From: Cordilura impudica
Taxonomy: Eukaryota; Arthropoda; Insecta; Diptera; Scathophagidae
Assembly (NCBI GenBank): GCA_963682025.1
Contig: OY821519.1
Coordinates: 162,854,466-162,918,465, forward strand
Direction: 5' to 3'
DNA: 64,000 nt
Part shown: positions 21,201 to 32,462 of the stretch, in pieces
How positions within the stretch are numbered: the first letter of the stretch is position 1
Layout: every line of letters starts with the position of its first letter
The notes under the pieces: generated by a model
Database searches by the model: none
What the model was told of the DNA's origin: nothing
The model's input: the letters and a program-made list of their open reading frames with translations, nothing else
Program-made: the position numbers and the translations under genes

Positions 21201-22453
21201 TGCACCATGGTATGGAGCTTAGTTTGTCCAAAGAGTGGGTCTGGCCAAAAATAAAGATTCCCAGTTTGTCCAGAAACGTGCATGCAAATTTGTTGCACGG
21301 AGGACTTTTTATATCCGCCTTTGCCTGAGCTTCAATTTGACATACAGTGCTCCATGGTAAGGAGCTTACTTTGTCCAAAAAGTGGGCCTGGCCACAAAAA
21401 TAAAGATTCCCAGTTTGTCCAGAAACATGCATGGAAATTTATTGCACGGAAGACTTTTTATATTCGCCTATGCCTAAGCTTCAATTTGGCATAATGTGCA
21501 CCATGGTATGGAGCTTAGTTTGTCCAAACAGTGTGTCTGGCCAAAAATAAAGATTCCCAGTTTGTCCAGAAACGTGCATGAAAATTTGTTGCACGGAGGC
21601 CTTTTTATATCCGCCTTTGCCTAAGCTTCAATTTGGCATAATGTGCACCATGGTACGGAGCTTAGTTTGTCCAAAAAGTGTGTCTGGCCAAAAATAAAGA
21701 TTCCCGGTTTGTCCAGAAAGGTGCATGCAAATTTGTTGCGCGGAAGACTTTTTATATTCGCCTTTGCCTAAGCTTCAATTTGACATGCCGTTCTCCATGG
21801 TACGAAGCTTAGTTTGTCCAAAAAGTGGGTTTGACCACAGAAATAAAGATTCCCAGTTTGTCCAGAAACGTGCATGCAAATTTGTTGCACGGACGACTTT
21901 TTATATCCGCCTTTGCCTAAGCTTCAATTTGACAAATTTTTCGCAAAGTAGACTTTTTATATCGCCTATGCCATGCTCCATGTCGCAGTGCTTAGTTTGT
22001 CCAAAAAGTTGGTCTGACCAAGTGGGTCTGACCACAAAAATAAATATTCCCAGATTGTCCAGAAACGTGCATGCAAATTTATAACACGGAAGACATTTTA
22101 TATTCGCCTATGCCCAAGCTTCAATTTGATATACAGTGCTCCATGGTACGGAGCTTAGTTTGTCCAAAAAGTGGGTTTTAACAAAAATAAAGGTTCCCAG
22201 TTTGTCCAGAAACGTACATGTAAATTTGTTGCACGGTGGACTTTTTATATCCGCCTTTGCCTAAGCTTCAATTTGGCAAATTTTTCGCACAGTAGACTTT
22301 TTATTCGCCTATGCCTAAGCTTCAATTTGGCATAATGTGCACCATGGTACGGAGCTTAGTTTGTCCAAAAAGTGTGTCTGGCCAAAAATAAAGATTCCCA
22401 GTTTGTCCAGAAACGTGCATGCAAATTTATTGCACGGAAGACTTTTTATATAC
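18242..22453 (+). repeat. Satellite array (middle block)
   Basis: About 28 monomers in direct orientation. The stretch at about 18880-19980 is a close copy of about 9840-10950, offset by 9039 bp. After subtracting E2 and the MITE the offset is near 2.0 kb, so a multi-monomer duplication preceded those insertions. It ends inside a monomer at ...TTTATATAC, where E3 begins. Confidence 0.93.
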
Positions 22454-22929
22454 TATAAATGAAAAATGTCTTTATGTTAAATGAAAATTCAACCAACGTT
22501 AAAGTAAAACCACCACTATTGTTGAATGTTTATTAATTATTGATTGTTCTTTATTATTTCATTTCTTTATATTATTTATTTGTTTACATAGCTTGATTGG
22601 ATAGTGTATAAAAAATACCTACTAACAAATACACATAATGACCTACACATGATTTCTGTGTGTTATACTCCGAATTCATAACACAGCAGAAATCAAGAAA
22701 ACACGCAACAACAATTGCATGGTATGGCATGAGTTGTCATTGCACAATACCTTCGCTGTATCGACAATTGTTTATACATTAACAGTTCATAGTACAGCGT
22801 ATGGTCAATGAATTTAAATGTACTTTTATCGTGTCAGCGAATGTTTGTGATTGCGCCTATTTTGGACAACAACATTTATTAGTGACTAAATAAAGTTATC
22901 GTCCAATTTATTAATGCAATTATGCTACA
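22454..22929 (-). repeat. 3' LTR of E3 (476 bp)
   Basis: Minus strand starts TGTAGCATAATTGC and ends TTCATTTATA. Contains a strong hairpin at 22651-22666/22678-22694. It resembles the E4 5' LTR closely; both end TTAACATAAAG before the terminus, where the other two LTRs of this family have TTAATATAAA. Confidence 0.93.
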
Positions 22930-22939
22930 CCTCCCTTTT
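22930..22939 (-). promoter_or_regulatory. Polypurine tract of E3
   Basis: AAAAGGGAGG on the minus strand next to the LTR start. Confidence 0.85.
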
Positions 22940-23543
22940 CAATTAGAATGATCTTGTCATTTTGTTTAATAAATTACATGTATATGGTTAATATTCATTA
23001 TTTAAAAAAATTAAGTTAATTTAGTTTTGTTTAAAGTTATAGTTTACGATATTATTATTTAAAATTATGCAGTTTTAAATTTTTCATAAATTCTTTTTTT
23101 TTCAAATTAAAATTATAATAATTCAGCAATTGATGCATATGTATATATTCGTACATATTTGAGTTTATTAATTATAATTAAATATTTTATTTAGAAAATA
23201 ATTTTATCTTAGTTCTAATCAAATTGATTTGGATAGAAAAAAAATTAAAAATTAAAATTAAACAATTCATAATACACAAATTTTTTTTTATTTTTTTTTA
23301 AATTTTCATTATTGTTATTTGGAGATTTAAAATATTTTATATAAATTTTGTTAAACATCACTATTATTTATATTTATAAGATTCTCGTATATATAAAAAA
23401 ATGTTATTGTAATAGTTTATTAAATAATACGTATATATGTGATTTTATTAATTATTTGGAGATTTTATTTTGAGTTCAATTAGATTCTGGAGATAGTTAG
23501 AAATGATTAGATATTACATGACTTTTTTCCTTTTTTTTTAACT
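22940..23543 (-). other. 3' UTR of E3
   Basis: Very AT-rich; no ORF or repeat of note. It is the unoccupied counterpart of the E4 3' UTR, which contains a 2.73-kb insertion. Confidence 0.7.
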
Positions 23544-23780
23544 TTAGGAATATAATTTTAATCTGTTTTTGTGTACTAATTGTTTTTTGTTGTCCTTTTG
23601 TGATATTATTATATTTCCGTTATTTTCTAAACTTTCTACTGTATAAGGTCCTATATATTTACTTTCTAGTTTATGTCCTGTTTCTTTTCTAAGTAATACC
23701 TTATCTCCTATTTTTATATCTAATTCCTTTATATTCTTATCATAATAATTCTTATTGTTTTGCTTATTCCTAATGAGTTT
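23544..23780 (-). pseudogene. pol: Integrase C-terminal end, frameshifted (E3)
   Basis: In another frame than the main pol ORF: the segment corresponding to DKLIRNKQN ... IGDKVLLRKET ... LVHKNRLKLYS of E4. A small deletion after RLEVARKRA causes the frame change. Confidence 0.8.
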
Positions 23781-26361
23781 ATCCAGCTCTCTTACGTGCT
23801 ACTTCTAACCTATATTTTATTTCCTTACTATAGTCTTCTCTATTATATATAGGATCTATTCTGTTCTTAAGTCTATTGAATCCATATGGGATTCTTCCGA
23901 ACACTAATTCAAAGGGGCAGTATCCGTGGGCCTCTGAAGGTGTTGTGTTAAAACAGTACGTAAAGTACTTTAGCCATTCATCCCAATCATCTCTTTTAAC
24001 AGATATGTAGGAACGTACATATTCGTTGAAAGTTCTATGGCTTCTTTCCACCGTTCCTAGCGTTTGATGGTGGTGTGCCGTAGAAGTTACCTTCTTAATT
24101 TTCATATATTTGCATATCTCATTCAAAATACTGTTCTTGCATTCTGTACCCATGTCCGTAATGAGCGTCCCCATAGGGACATAAGCCAAGATAAATGAAT
24201 CAAATATAGCTTTGGATACTGTTTTCGCGCTTTTATCGCGTACTGGCACTGTTACCAGATATTTTGTCATGTCACATATAATGGTGACTGCATATTCAAA
24301 ACAATCTTCCGTCTTTGAGAGTGGTCCAATCGTATCTACCAAGACCGTATCGAAAGCATCGATCGGAGTATCCGTTATACTCATTGGTATTTTTGTATGT
24401 CCAATAGTTTTGGATTGTTGATATTTTCTACAAGATCTTATGTAATCAGAAACCGACTTGATGATTTTCGGCCAGTAGAAATATCGTCTAATCTTTCCAA
24501 TTGTCCTTGCTATGCCTGAATGACCTCCTTGTATGGGGTCATCATGATATTGCTTCAATATCTTATTTATTTCATTTTTATTATTCAGCTTGGTCACCTT
24601 TGGGAGTAGCGCTACTCTTAATTTATCCAAAAATATATTGCCCTTGGCCTTAAAATCTTGCATTGAGATAAATTCGAAAATTTTCTCATTAGGTGCCATT
24701 CGTACTTTATTTACTTTGTATTTGCCGGTTAGTGATTCTAACCTGGAGAATAATTGTCCGAAGTCAATTTTCTCTTTAGCAAATAAATCATTTAATAATA
24801 TTTTTCCTATTTTCATTTTGCCATGTTTCAATAAACAATGGTCGGAAGTCATCTCGAGCTTATGGTATCGCCTGACGTCAGATGGGCTTATGATTTCAAA
24901 TATATTGGGCTTCTTGTACTTTAATTGCTGATTATTTTCATTTTCATTATTAATTTTGTCTAAGTTAATTTTTTCTGTAGCGGATCTCGTTGTTACTTCG
25001 AGAACGGCTTTGTTCACATTTATATTTCTCAGATCATCTATCGTTATTCGTGATAGTGCATCTGCTACATAATTATCCTTGCCTCTGAGGTATTCGACTG
25101 TAAAGTCGTATTCCTCTAAATCTAGCCTCATTGTAGTTAGTTTTGAGCTGGGGTTTTTCATAGAAAACAAGTATGTTAGTGGCCGATGGTCTGTTTTTAG
25201 CAAAAAATGCTTACCATATATATATGGTCGAAAATATTGAATTGCCCAATGAATCGCAGTGAGTTCCTGTTCAATTGTCGATTTATTGCTTTCGCCTTTT
25301 GTAAAAGATTTAGAAGCATATGATATCGGTAGCTGTCTACCATTATACTCTTGCGTCAAAACTGCACCGCATGCACGTTTACTGGCATCCGTTGTTATAC
25401 AAAATTCCTTAGTGAAGTCTGGATATTGTAATATCTGTGGACTTAGAAGAGCGGTTTTCAAATATTCAAAAGCCTGTTGGCATTCGGCCGTCCAACGGAA
25501 TTCTACTCCTTTTCTCGTAAGTCCTATATGACGGGAGTAATCAGCGAAATTGCTAGTAAACCTTCTGTAATAGTTACAGAAAGCAAGGAATCTTCTAGCT
25601 TCATCTGCATTCGATGGTACTGGGTAATGTTTAATTCCTGAGTACTTTCCATCATCCGGTAGAATGCCCTCATTGGTGCACTTATGCCCTAGGTAAGTAA
25701 CCTCGTGCATGAAAAACGTACATTTTTCAGGATGCAACTTTAGATTGTGTTTTCGGCAAAGATTGAAAACATCCGTTAAGTTGTTCAACATGTGTTTCGC
25801 AGAGCAGCCTAACACAACGAAATCATCCATACATAGAAACGCCTGGGATGGCCTTAAACCAGTGAATGCTAGAGTCATCATACGCTGAAACGAATTTGGA
25901 GCTATCTTTAGCCCGTATGGAAGTCGTTTGAAGCGATAAGAGCCATTTTCAGTTGAAAAGGATGTAATGTTTCTTGAATTCTCATGTAGCTCAATTTGAT
26001 GGAAGCCTGACATTAAGTCAAGGCACGAAAAGTACTTTGCTCTACCCAATTGGTCAAGAATGTCCTCCATTTTTGGGAGAGGGAATTTATCAACTAATAA
26101 TTTTTTATTTACCTGGCGGTAATCTACGACCAATCTCCACCTTTTCTCCGTTGAATTTGGGAGTGCCTTTTTTGGTACAATTAGCAATGGGCTGTTGTGC
26201 TCTGATGTTGATGGTTCTATTATATCATCTTCTATTAACTTTCCTACTTGTTTTTCTACTTCTAATTTTTGTGAATGTGGGATTCTATAATTTTTTATAT
26301 ATGTTGGTGTGTTATCACCCAGTCTTAAATGTTGTTTGTAAAAATTGTTTGTGGTTATCAT
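23779..26361 (-). pseudogene. pol: Pol: RT, RNase H, integrase (E3)
   Basis: 860 codons from ITTNNFYKQ. RT palm LVVDYRQVNKK, LPYGLK, then CMDDFVVLG, where the first residue of the YMDD box is Cys; this tyrosine is near-invariant in RTs, so activity is doubtful. RNase H TDASKRACGAVL and TDHRPLTYL. It keeps the long tether missing from E2 and an integrase N-terminus with HDDP...GGHSG and SCRKYQ, the second Cys replaced by Tyr. Integrase core VDTIGP, TDMGTE and VERSHR. An in-frame TAA separates it from the protease, and E4 has the same stop. It ends early by frameshift at 23779. Confidence 0.9.
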
Positions 26362-26424
26362 TTCTGTTTCTAAAGCAAATATATCAGAATAATCCGAGCA
26401 TAATGTTGTCAGTTCACACTCGAA

Positions 26425-27153
26425 TTAATTAGGGAAATTTTTCGATAATTTTTCCAAAATTTTATCCGTCCTATTGTCTCTCTTTTGGTCAGTAACAGGA
26501 TATGTAACATCACACTCATTTAAATTCTCCGTTTGGATGTTATTTATATTTTTCGTCATGTTTTCTTTGTCAGTATTAAGAATTCTGACATATGCGTTAT
26601 TGCCTTGAGCCAACGTATTTGCAATGTATACGCCTGGTTTTATTTCTTGGTTCAACACCTGTAGTTCCTCATGCTGTGTATTAAATTGTATCTTGCGTAT
26701 TACCTGAGCCCTTGCTGGTATAACGACGTAATCATTATCGTATGTGTGGTGTATCGGAATTGTTAGGGTTCGAAAATTTTTAGGTCTCATAACAAGACAC
26801 TCTTTGTTCTCCATGAAATCAGTGCTACAATTAAAAGTTTTCAAATAATCCATCCCTATGATTCCGCTACATGGTATTGGGAAGTCATTGTGTACCACAT
26901 GAAATTCATGAGGTATTATGAAATCCTCCCTGCAAATTTCCAGATCGGTTGAACCTATTGACTTAATGGTTCCTTCACCTATACCACCAATCGTTGTTAT
27001 TTCCCGTTTGTTGATAAAATTATTTTCTCCAAGGTTTTCTTTCTTTGTCAGACATATGTCTGCTCCTGTATCTACAACTAAAACAAGAATTTGTTTTGTG
27101 TGATAATTGTAAAATTTTACAAACACACCAAAGCTTAAGTTTAATTTATACAT
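26425..27153 (-). CDS. Aspartic protease (E3)
   Basis: 242 residues: VDTGADICLTK active site, GIIGMDYL, and a C-terminal segment ending EKLSKNFPN before TAA. The frame is open upstream through KIYM back to the gag overlap, so it is reached by -1 frameshift from gag. In E2 this domain is continuous with RT; here a stop intervenes. Confidence 0.88.
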   Translation of the reverse strand: MYKLNLSFGVFVKFYNYHTKQILVLVVDTGADICLTKKENLGENNFINKREITTIGGIGEGTIKSIGSTDLEICREDFIIPHEFHVVHNDFPIPCSGIIGMDYLKTFNCSTDFMENKECLVMRPKNFRTLTIPIHHTYDNDYVVIPARAQVIRKIQFNTQHEELQVLNQEIKPGVYIANTLAQGNNAYVRILNTDKENMTKNINNIQTENLNECDVTYPVTDQKRDNRTDKILEKLSKNFPN

Positions 27154-27179
27154 ATATATTTTTCTTTTTCCCCCAGCGG

Positions 27180-28478
27180 CTATTCCTGGTTTTCCGAACC
27201 CGTATTGATTGTACTCTCTATTGATCGGACTTGACGGTCCCGACCTCTATAGTGGTTCTTAAATTGATAGTTATGTTCTGTATTTTCCTGTTGTCTTCGA
27301 TTTCCATTGTTCATGTAGTTGTGTCTATTTCTACCTCTGGAATCGTTATTTCCCTTATAGGTACCTTGGCGACTTTGGTGCCAATTATTGTCATTATTTC
27401 GGAAATTTTTGTTGCCATTGCCATTATATGATCTGTTCTGTTGTCTATAGTACAACACAGTATCTTTGCTTCCCGTTGTTTCGGTGCATGTTTCAATAAA
27501 TTTTTGAATAGCTTGGTCTAATGAAGAAAACTGACCCGCTTTCATGATGATTTTGACATTATCATTGTTACAATTTGCCACTATAGCATTTACTGCTGCT
27601 TTTGTGGTATATTCTTTGGCTGCTGCTGGTGGTACTCCGTCCGAAATGTAGGCATTATGAATCCTTTTCGCCAAATCTTCTACTTCACTAGTGTATGCGT
27701 TGTCCGTTTTATTCCTTTGCTGTATGTTCATAAGCTTGGCAATTAGTCCACCAACAGGTTCGCCTTTTATTGATCTTTGTAATTTTTCTTTAATTTGTAC
27801 TATAGTTGTTTCATCTGTGATCAATTGTCGGGCAGTTCCCTTTAGCTTTGTCTTAATAAGTGAAATAGCTATCATTTCGAGGGCTCCTTTTAGTTGGTCA
27901 ATCATTATCAGACCATCGATGAAGCTCTGTAGGTTTTTCACGTCTCCATCGTAGTCCTAAATGAATTTGGACGCAGTATCCACGAATTGTTCCACTGTTT
28001 GGGCCATATTTAGTTCCTCTTTTGCTATTAATTTATTGATTACTTCTTCTATAAAATCCTTAACTTGTTCTCCTTCCGTTTCTGTGTCACCCTTATCATT
28101 TGAATCTTCTTCCTCAATTGTTTCGGGACCTAGTTTAGTACTTATTAAGATTATCTTATCTATATTCAATTTAATCTGTTCCGTATAATCGTGCGGTATA
28201 TTCTCTCTTATACCATATTTGTCATATATTTTCACTAATCTATCTCTTACGTCCCAATATATGTCAACTACTATTTTCAAATGCTCTTTCGTATAATCTA
28301 GTTTATATTTTGAAACTAGTCTTGCTATGTTATTATAATTTTCTATTAATGTTTTCAAATGTTTCTTTATGGTATCATCTTTTATATAAGTATTCTTATT
28401 GATACATTTATATGACTTCTTGAAGTCTTCATGAAAAAATTGTATGTTGCCTATAATTAGTTCCCATTTGTCAGTCAT
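27180..28478 (-). pseudogene. gag: Gag with one nonsense codon (E3)
   Basis: MTDKWELIIGN, KKSYKCINKN, acidic linker, then MAQTVEQFVDTASKFI, a TAG stop at about 27957 where E4 has TCG, then DYDGDVKNLQSFIDGL, KGEPVGGLIAKLMNI and an Asn/Arg/Gly-rich tail. Otherwise full length at about 430 codons. It would form particles if read through. Confidence 0.88.
27189..27195 (-). promoter_or_regulatory. -1 frameshift site GGAAAAC (E3)
   Basis: Gag codons TCG GAA AAC CAG GAA TAG. After a one-base slip the frame reads on as CCA GGA ATA and joins the protease ORF without a stop. A short downstream inverted repeat CCAG...CTGG follows. Same heptamer and position as in E1B, E2 and E4. Confidence 0.7.
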
Positions 28479-28622
28479 AATCCCCTATTATCGGTTTTAA
28501 TGATACTTTACTCGTAATTCTAGGGCCTATATATTAAGTTAGTTTTTGTTGAAAGTATAAAATGCCTTTTATTCATAATAAAACATGAAAGCATAAATTT
28601 AAATGTAGTGTTAAGAGATTTA

Positions 28623-29157
28623 TTAATTGTCTTCCATTGACTCCGCTCCTTTTGACCTATATCTTTCGGGTCTATATTCCGGTGATTTAAAATCTTCCAC
28701 CCCGTTGTTGAAATATCCCTCTTGGGCTAATCTTAATATTTCTTTATCTACTATATCTAATATTCTTGAATGGTTGTCATGTACTTCCTTGCTCAATGGT
28801 TTCAATTCGCTCCTCATTCGTTTTATAACTCCCCCTCTTTTATTTTTCCTTTTCTTTTTTTCTTGTGTCTTCCTCTATAGGAGTATGCTCATTCTCAGCT
28901 TGGTTCTCATTAATTCCAATTGTTGGACTATTTATGTCGATGTCTATGAAGTCCCTGGGGATATCCTCACAAAAGCTATCTTTACTATTGTCTACCAGTT
29001 CTCTATTTGATTCTCTAATTTTCTTTATTGCTGGGAAACCTATTTTTGGAATAGTTGTCAGTTTGTCCTCTGCTTTAAGTAATTTTCTATACTCAGGTTG
29101 TCTTTTTCTGTATTCCGATATTGTTAGTTTCTTCGGCCCAGATTTATACTGATCCAT
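28623..29157 (-). pseudogene. Basic accessory ORF, broken (E3)
   Basis: The first part, 28840-29157, starts MDQYKSGPKKLTISEYRKRQ and continues through a charged segment (FIDIDINSPTIG) to a Lys run, where it leaves frame. The second part, 28623-28817, carries HDNHSRILDIVDKEI and RPERYRSKGAESMEDN, matching the E4 C-terminus. The middle, present in E4, is deleted. No known domain. Confidence 0.65.
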
Positions 29158-29315
29158 ATTATTGAATTTTAATTGAAAAAAAAGGTAAAACAAACAACCT
29201 CACATAAATAACCGAAATTAAAATATTCAAAATGTTTAAATAAAATTCTCCTTTAATTAACAATTATTAATTTTAACAATTATTAATTATTAATGAGTAC
29301 ACATTAAAATAATAT
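29158..29315 (-). other. Leader segment of E3 lacking the membrane ORF
   Basis: Sequence resembling the E4 lead-in to its 72-residue ORF (TTATGTGAGGTTGTTTG versus TTATGTGAGCTTGTTTT) runs straight into the start of the basic ORF; the membrane ORF between them is absent. Confidence 0.6.
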
Positions 29316-29518
29316 GGTTGATTGCAGCGCTTGTGGCCGCGATCTTCCTTTAAATACAAAAGATAAATTTAGGTTGATTGCAGCGCTTGTGGCCGCGATC
29401 TTCCTTTAATAAAAAAAGATAAATTTAGGTTGATTGCAGCGCTTGTGGCCGCGATCTTCCTTTAATAAAAAAGATAAATTTAGGTTGATTGCAGCACTTG
29501 TGGCCGCAATCTTCCTTG
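29316..29518 (-). repeat. GC-rich tandem repeats in E3 leader (4 x ~56 bp)
   Basis: Units start at 29316, 29372, 29428 and 29483. The conserved core on the transcript strand is GGAAGATCGCGGCCACAAG followed by CGCTGCAATCAACC. It stands out against the AT-rich surroundings. E4 has two copies of the same core at 32351-32386 and 32427-32462. Candidate enhancer, insulator or RNA element; role unknown. Confidence 0.85.
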
Positions 29519-29878
29519 TTTACAAATTATAAAAACTTTGAAACTAAAACTATAAATACGTTTTGTAAATATTACACATTTATAGAGAATTTATTTATTA
29601 AATGTTTATATTAAATTTTCTTTCTCACTGATTCAAATTTTATGTCTGTATTAACAATAATCTTTTAATTTTTATTTTAAACAGGAGTTTAAATACAAGT
29701 GTCACGATCACGGAACTTTTTTAAATGGTGAAATTTTTGTAGTTTTATGAATATCGACACTTTAGTTCATGAAACGTTTCCAATAATAATTAATTTAGCA
29801 TTAAATTATTCTTATTTTTGTTTGCGTCTATTATACGTCATGGGAACAGGACCTTGTGACGTGCTCCTGTATCGGAGC
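29519..29878 (-). other. Rest of E3 5' leader
   Basis: AT-rich, no clear ORF. Near the PBS is an inverted repeat ACAGGA (13-nt loop) TCCTGT at about 29845-29869. Confidence 0.5.
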
Positions 29879-29893
29879 CTGGCAGGATCGCCA
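29879..29893 (-). promoter_or_regulatory. Primer-binding site of E3
   Basis: TGGCGATCCTGCCAG on the minus strand abutting the LTR; tRNA-Arg type, identical to E1A and E2. Confidence 0.85.
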
Positions 29894-30238
29894 TATAAAT
29901 GAAAAATGTCTTTATATTAAATGAAAATTCGACCAACGTTAAAGTAAAACCACCACTATTGTTGGATGTTTATTAATTATTGATTGTTCTTTATTTCATT
30001 TCTTTATATTATTTATTTGTTTACATAGCTTGATTGGATAGTGTATAAAAAATACCTACTAACAAATACACATAATCACCTTTATATGATTTCTGTGCGT
30101 TATACTCCGAATTCATAACACAGCAGAAATCAAGAAAACACGCAACAACAATTGCGTGGTATGGCATGAGTTGTCATTGCACAATACCTTCGCTGTATCG
30201 ACAATTGTTTATACATTAACAGTTCATAGTACAGCGTA
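29894..30238 (-). repeat. 5' LTR of E3, truncated (345 of ~476 bp)
   Basis: Matches the R/U5 side of the family LTR, then stops after ACAGCGTA on the plus strand and passes directly into inverted satellite. The outer 130 or so bp, including the TGTAG terminus, are missing. Confidence 0.9.
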
Positions 30239-31384
30239 AGGCGGGTATAAAAAGTGCTCCGTGCAACAAATTTGCATGCACGTTTCTGGACAAACTGGGA
30301 ATCTTTATTTTTGGCCAGACACACTTTTTGGACAAACTAAGCTCCGTACCATGGTGCACATTATTCCAAATTGAAGCTTAGGCATAGGCGATATAAAAAG
30401 TCTACTGTGCGAAAAATTTGCCAAATTGAAGCTTAGGCAAAGGCGGATATAAAAAGTCCTCCGTGCAACAAATTTGCATGCACGTTTCTGGACAAACTGG
30501 GAACCTTTATTTTTGTGGTCAATCCCACTTTTTGGACAACCTAAGCTCCGTACCATGGAGCACTGTATGTCAAATTGAAGCTTAGGCAAGGGCGAATATA
30601 AAAAGTCTTCCGTGTGATAAATTTGCATGCACGTTTCTGGATAATCTGTGAATATTTATTTTTGTGGTCACACCCACTTGGTCAGACCAACTTTTTGGAC
30701 AAACTAAGCACTGCGACATGGAGCATGGCTTAGGCGATATAAAAAGTCTACTGTGCGAAAAATTTCTCAAATTGAAGCTTAGGCAAAGGCGGATATAAAA
30801 AGTCCTCCGTGCAACAAATTTGCATGACGTTTCTGGACAATCTGGGAATTTTTATTTTTGGCCAGACCTACTTTTTGGACAAACTAAGCTCCGTACCATG
30901 GTGCACTGTATGCCAAATTGAAGCTTAGGCATAGGCCAATATAAAAGTCCTCCGTGCAATAAATTTGCATGCGCGTTTCTGGACAAACTGGGAATCTTTA
31001 TTTTTGTGGCCAGACCCACTTTTTGGATAAACTAAGCTCCATACCATGGAGCACTGTACGTCAAATTGAAGCTTAGGCAAAGGCGGATGTAAAAAGTCCT
31101 CCGTGCAACAAATTTGCATGCATATTTCTGGACAAACTGGGAATCTTTATTTTTGGCCAGATACACTTTTTGGATAAACTAAGCTCCGTACCATGGTGCA
31201 CATTATGCCAAATTGAAGCTTAGGCATAGGCGAATATAAAAAGTCTTCCGTGCAATAAATTTGCATGAACGTTTCTGGACAAACTAGGAATCTTTATTTT
31301 TGTGGTCAGAACCACTTTTTGGACAAACTAAGCTCCGTACTATTGTGCACTGTATGACAAATTGTAGCTTAGGCATAGGCGTAT
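30239..31384 (-). repeat. Inverted satellite block
   Basis: About seven monomers of the same satellite but in reverse orientation to all other arrays in the window. It is bounded by the truncated E3 LTR on the left and the intact E4 LTR on the right. Its right end, read on the minus strand, starts ATACGCCTATGCC. Confidence 0.93.
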
Positions 31385-31857
31385 TGTAGCATAATTGCAT
31401 GCATAAATTGGACGATAACTTTATTTAGTCACTAATAAATGTTGTTGTCCAAAATATGTGCAATCGCAAACATTCGCTGACACGATAAAAGTACATTTAA
31501 GTTCATTGGCCATACACTGTACTATGAACTAATGTATAAACAATTGTCGAAACAGCGAAGGTATTGTGCAATGACAACTCATGCCATACCACGCAATTGT
31601 TGTTGCGTGTTTTCTTGATTTCTGCTGTGTTATGAATTCGGAGTATAACAAACAGAAATCATATGTAGGTCATTATGTGTATTTGTTAGTAGGTATTTTT
31701 TACACACTATCCAATCAAGCTATGTAAACAAATAAATAATATAAAGAAATGAAATAATAAAGAACAATCAATAATTAATAAACATTCAACAATAGTGGCG
31801 GTTTTACTTTAACGTTGGTTGAATTTTCATTTAACATAAAGACATTTTTCATTTATA
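31385..31857 (+). repeat. 5' LTR of E4 (473 bp)
   Basis: Starts TGTAGCATAATTGC and ends CATTTATA. Left flank on the plus strand ends GTAT, the reverse complement of the ATAC left of E3. Confidence 0.92.
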
Positions 31858-31872
31858 TGGCGATCCTTCCTC
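31858..31872 (+). promoter_or_regulatory. Degenerate primer-binding site of E4
   Basis: TGGCGATCCT matches the tRNA-Arg site, after which the sequence departs (TCCTC instead of GCCAG). Ten bases may still prime, but less well. Confidence 0.6.
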
Positions 31873-32149
31873 CAAATCCTGGATGACAAAAAAAAAATCC
31901 TTGAAAAAAAAAGTGAAAAAAAAATAATAAATGAAATATTTTTAAACTGAAAACTTTGTAACCAAAATAACAAGTGACTAAGTGAAAATTTTTTTTTGGG
32001 CTTTCATAAACTCAAACTCCAATCCAAATGGACATACAAATGAATTATTGTTTGTGACATTATAGATTATTTGTTTTAATTAAAAGGCAAATAATTATCC
32101 TTTTATTTCAAATACATCATATCTGAGAAAGTTGTTTAATGAATACGAC
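31873..32149 (+). other. Start of E4 leader
   Basis: A-rich untranslated sequence with no clear feature; not similar to the E3 leader. Confidence 0.5.
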
Positions 32150-32305
32150 ATGCAAGAAGAATATACATCATATCTGAGTGAGCTGTACAATAAATACGAA
32201 ATAGATAACAGAGGAAACAGGTGTGAAAAAAAACACCTGCAACGACGTCAACAGGCAGAACCATCAGCAACATTATTAGCGGTCACTATGAAAACACCCT
32301 CATAA
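32150..32305 (+). CDS. Leader uORF, 51 residues (E4)
   Basis: MQEEYTSYLSELYNKYEIDN, then GNRCEKKHLQRRQQ and a Thr/Ala end. The frame is open upstream of this ATG and includes an earlier TSYLRKLFNEYD, so the peptide repeats a YTSYL unit. A hairpin CAGGTGT / ACACCTG with an A-rich loop lies at 32218-32239, as in E1. Translation is unproven. Confidence 0.35.
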   Translation: MQEEYTSYLSELYNKYEIDNRGNRCEKKHLQRRQQAEPSATLLAVTMKTPS

Positions 32306-32350
32306 ATAAGTATTTTATACATTTAATTTTAAAACGCTATATTTCTTTAA

Positions 32351-32462
32351 CAAGGAAGATCGCGGCCACAAGCGCTGAAATCGACCTGAATTTTTTTTTT
32401 ATACCTTTAAATAATAATTTTTGTAACAAGGACGATCGCGGCCACAAGTGCTACAATCGACC
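32351..32462 (+). repeat. Two GC-rich leader repeats (E4)
   Basis: Two copies of the core seen four times in E3: GGAAGATCGCGGCCACAAG at about 32354 and GGACGATCGCGGCCACAAG at about 32430, 76 bp apart. Confidence 0.8.

Larger units (their letters stand above)
22454..30238 (-). mobile_element. Ty3/gypsy retrotransposon E3
   Basis: Same family as E4. Complete 3' LTR, PPT, pol, protease, gag and basic accessory ORF, leader with GC-rich tandem repeats, PBS, and a 5' LTR cut short at 30238. The 72-residue membrane ORF is missing, apparently deleted. Lesions: a nonsense codon in gag, YMDD changed to CMDD in RT, one zinc-site Cys changed to Tyr in integrase, and a frameshift near the end of pol. The flanks do not give a duplication, but the left flank ATAC pairs with the outer flank of the E4 5' LTR. 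Confidence 0.93.
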
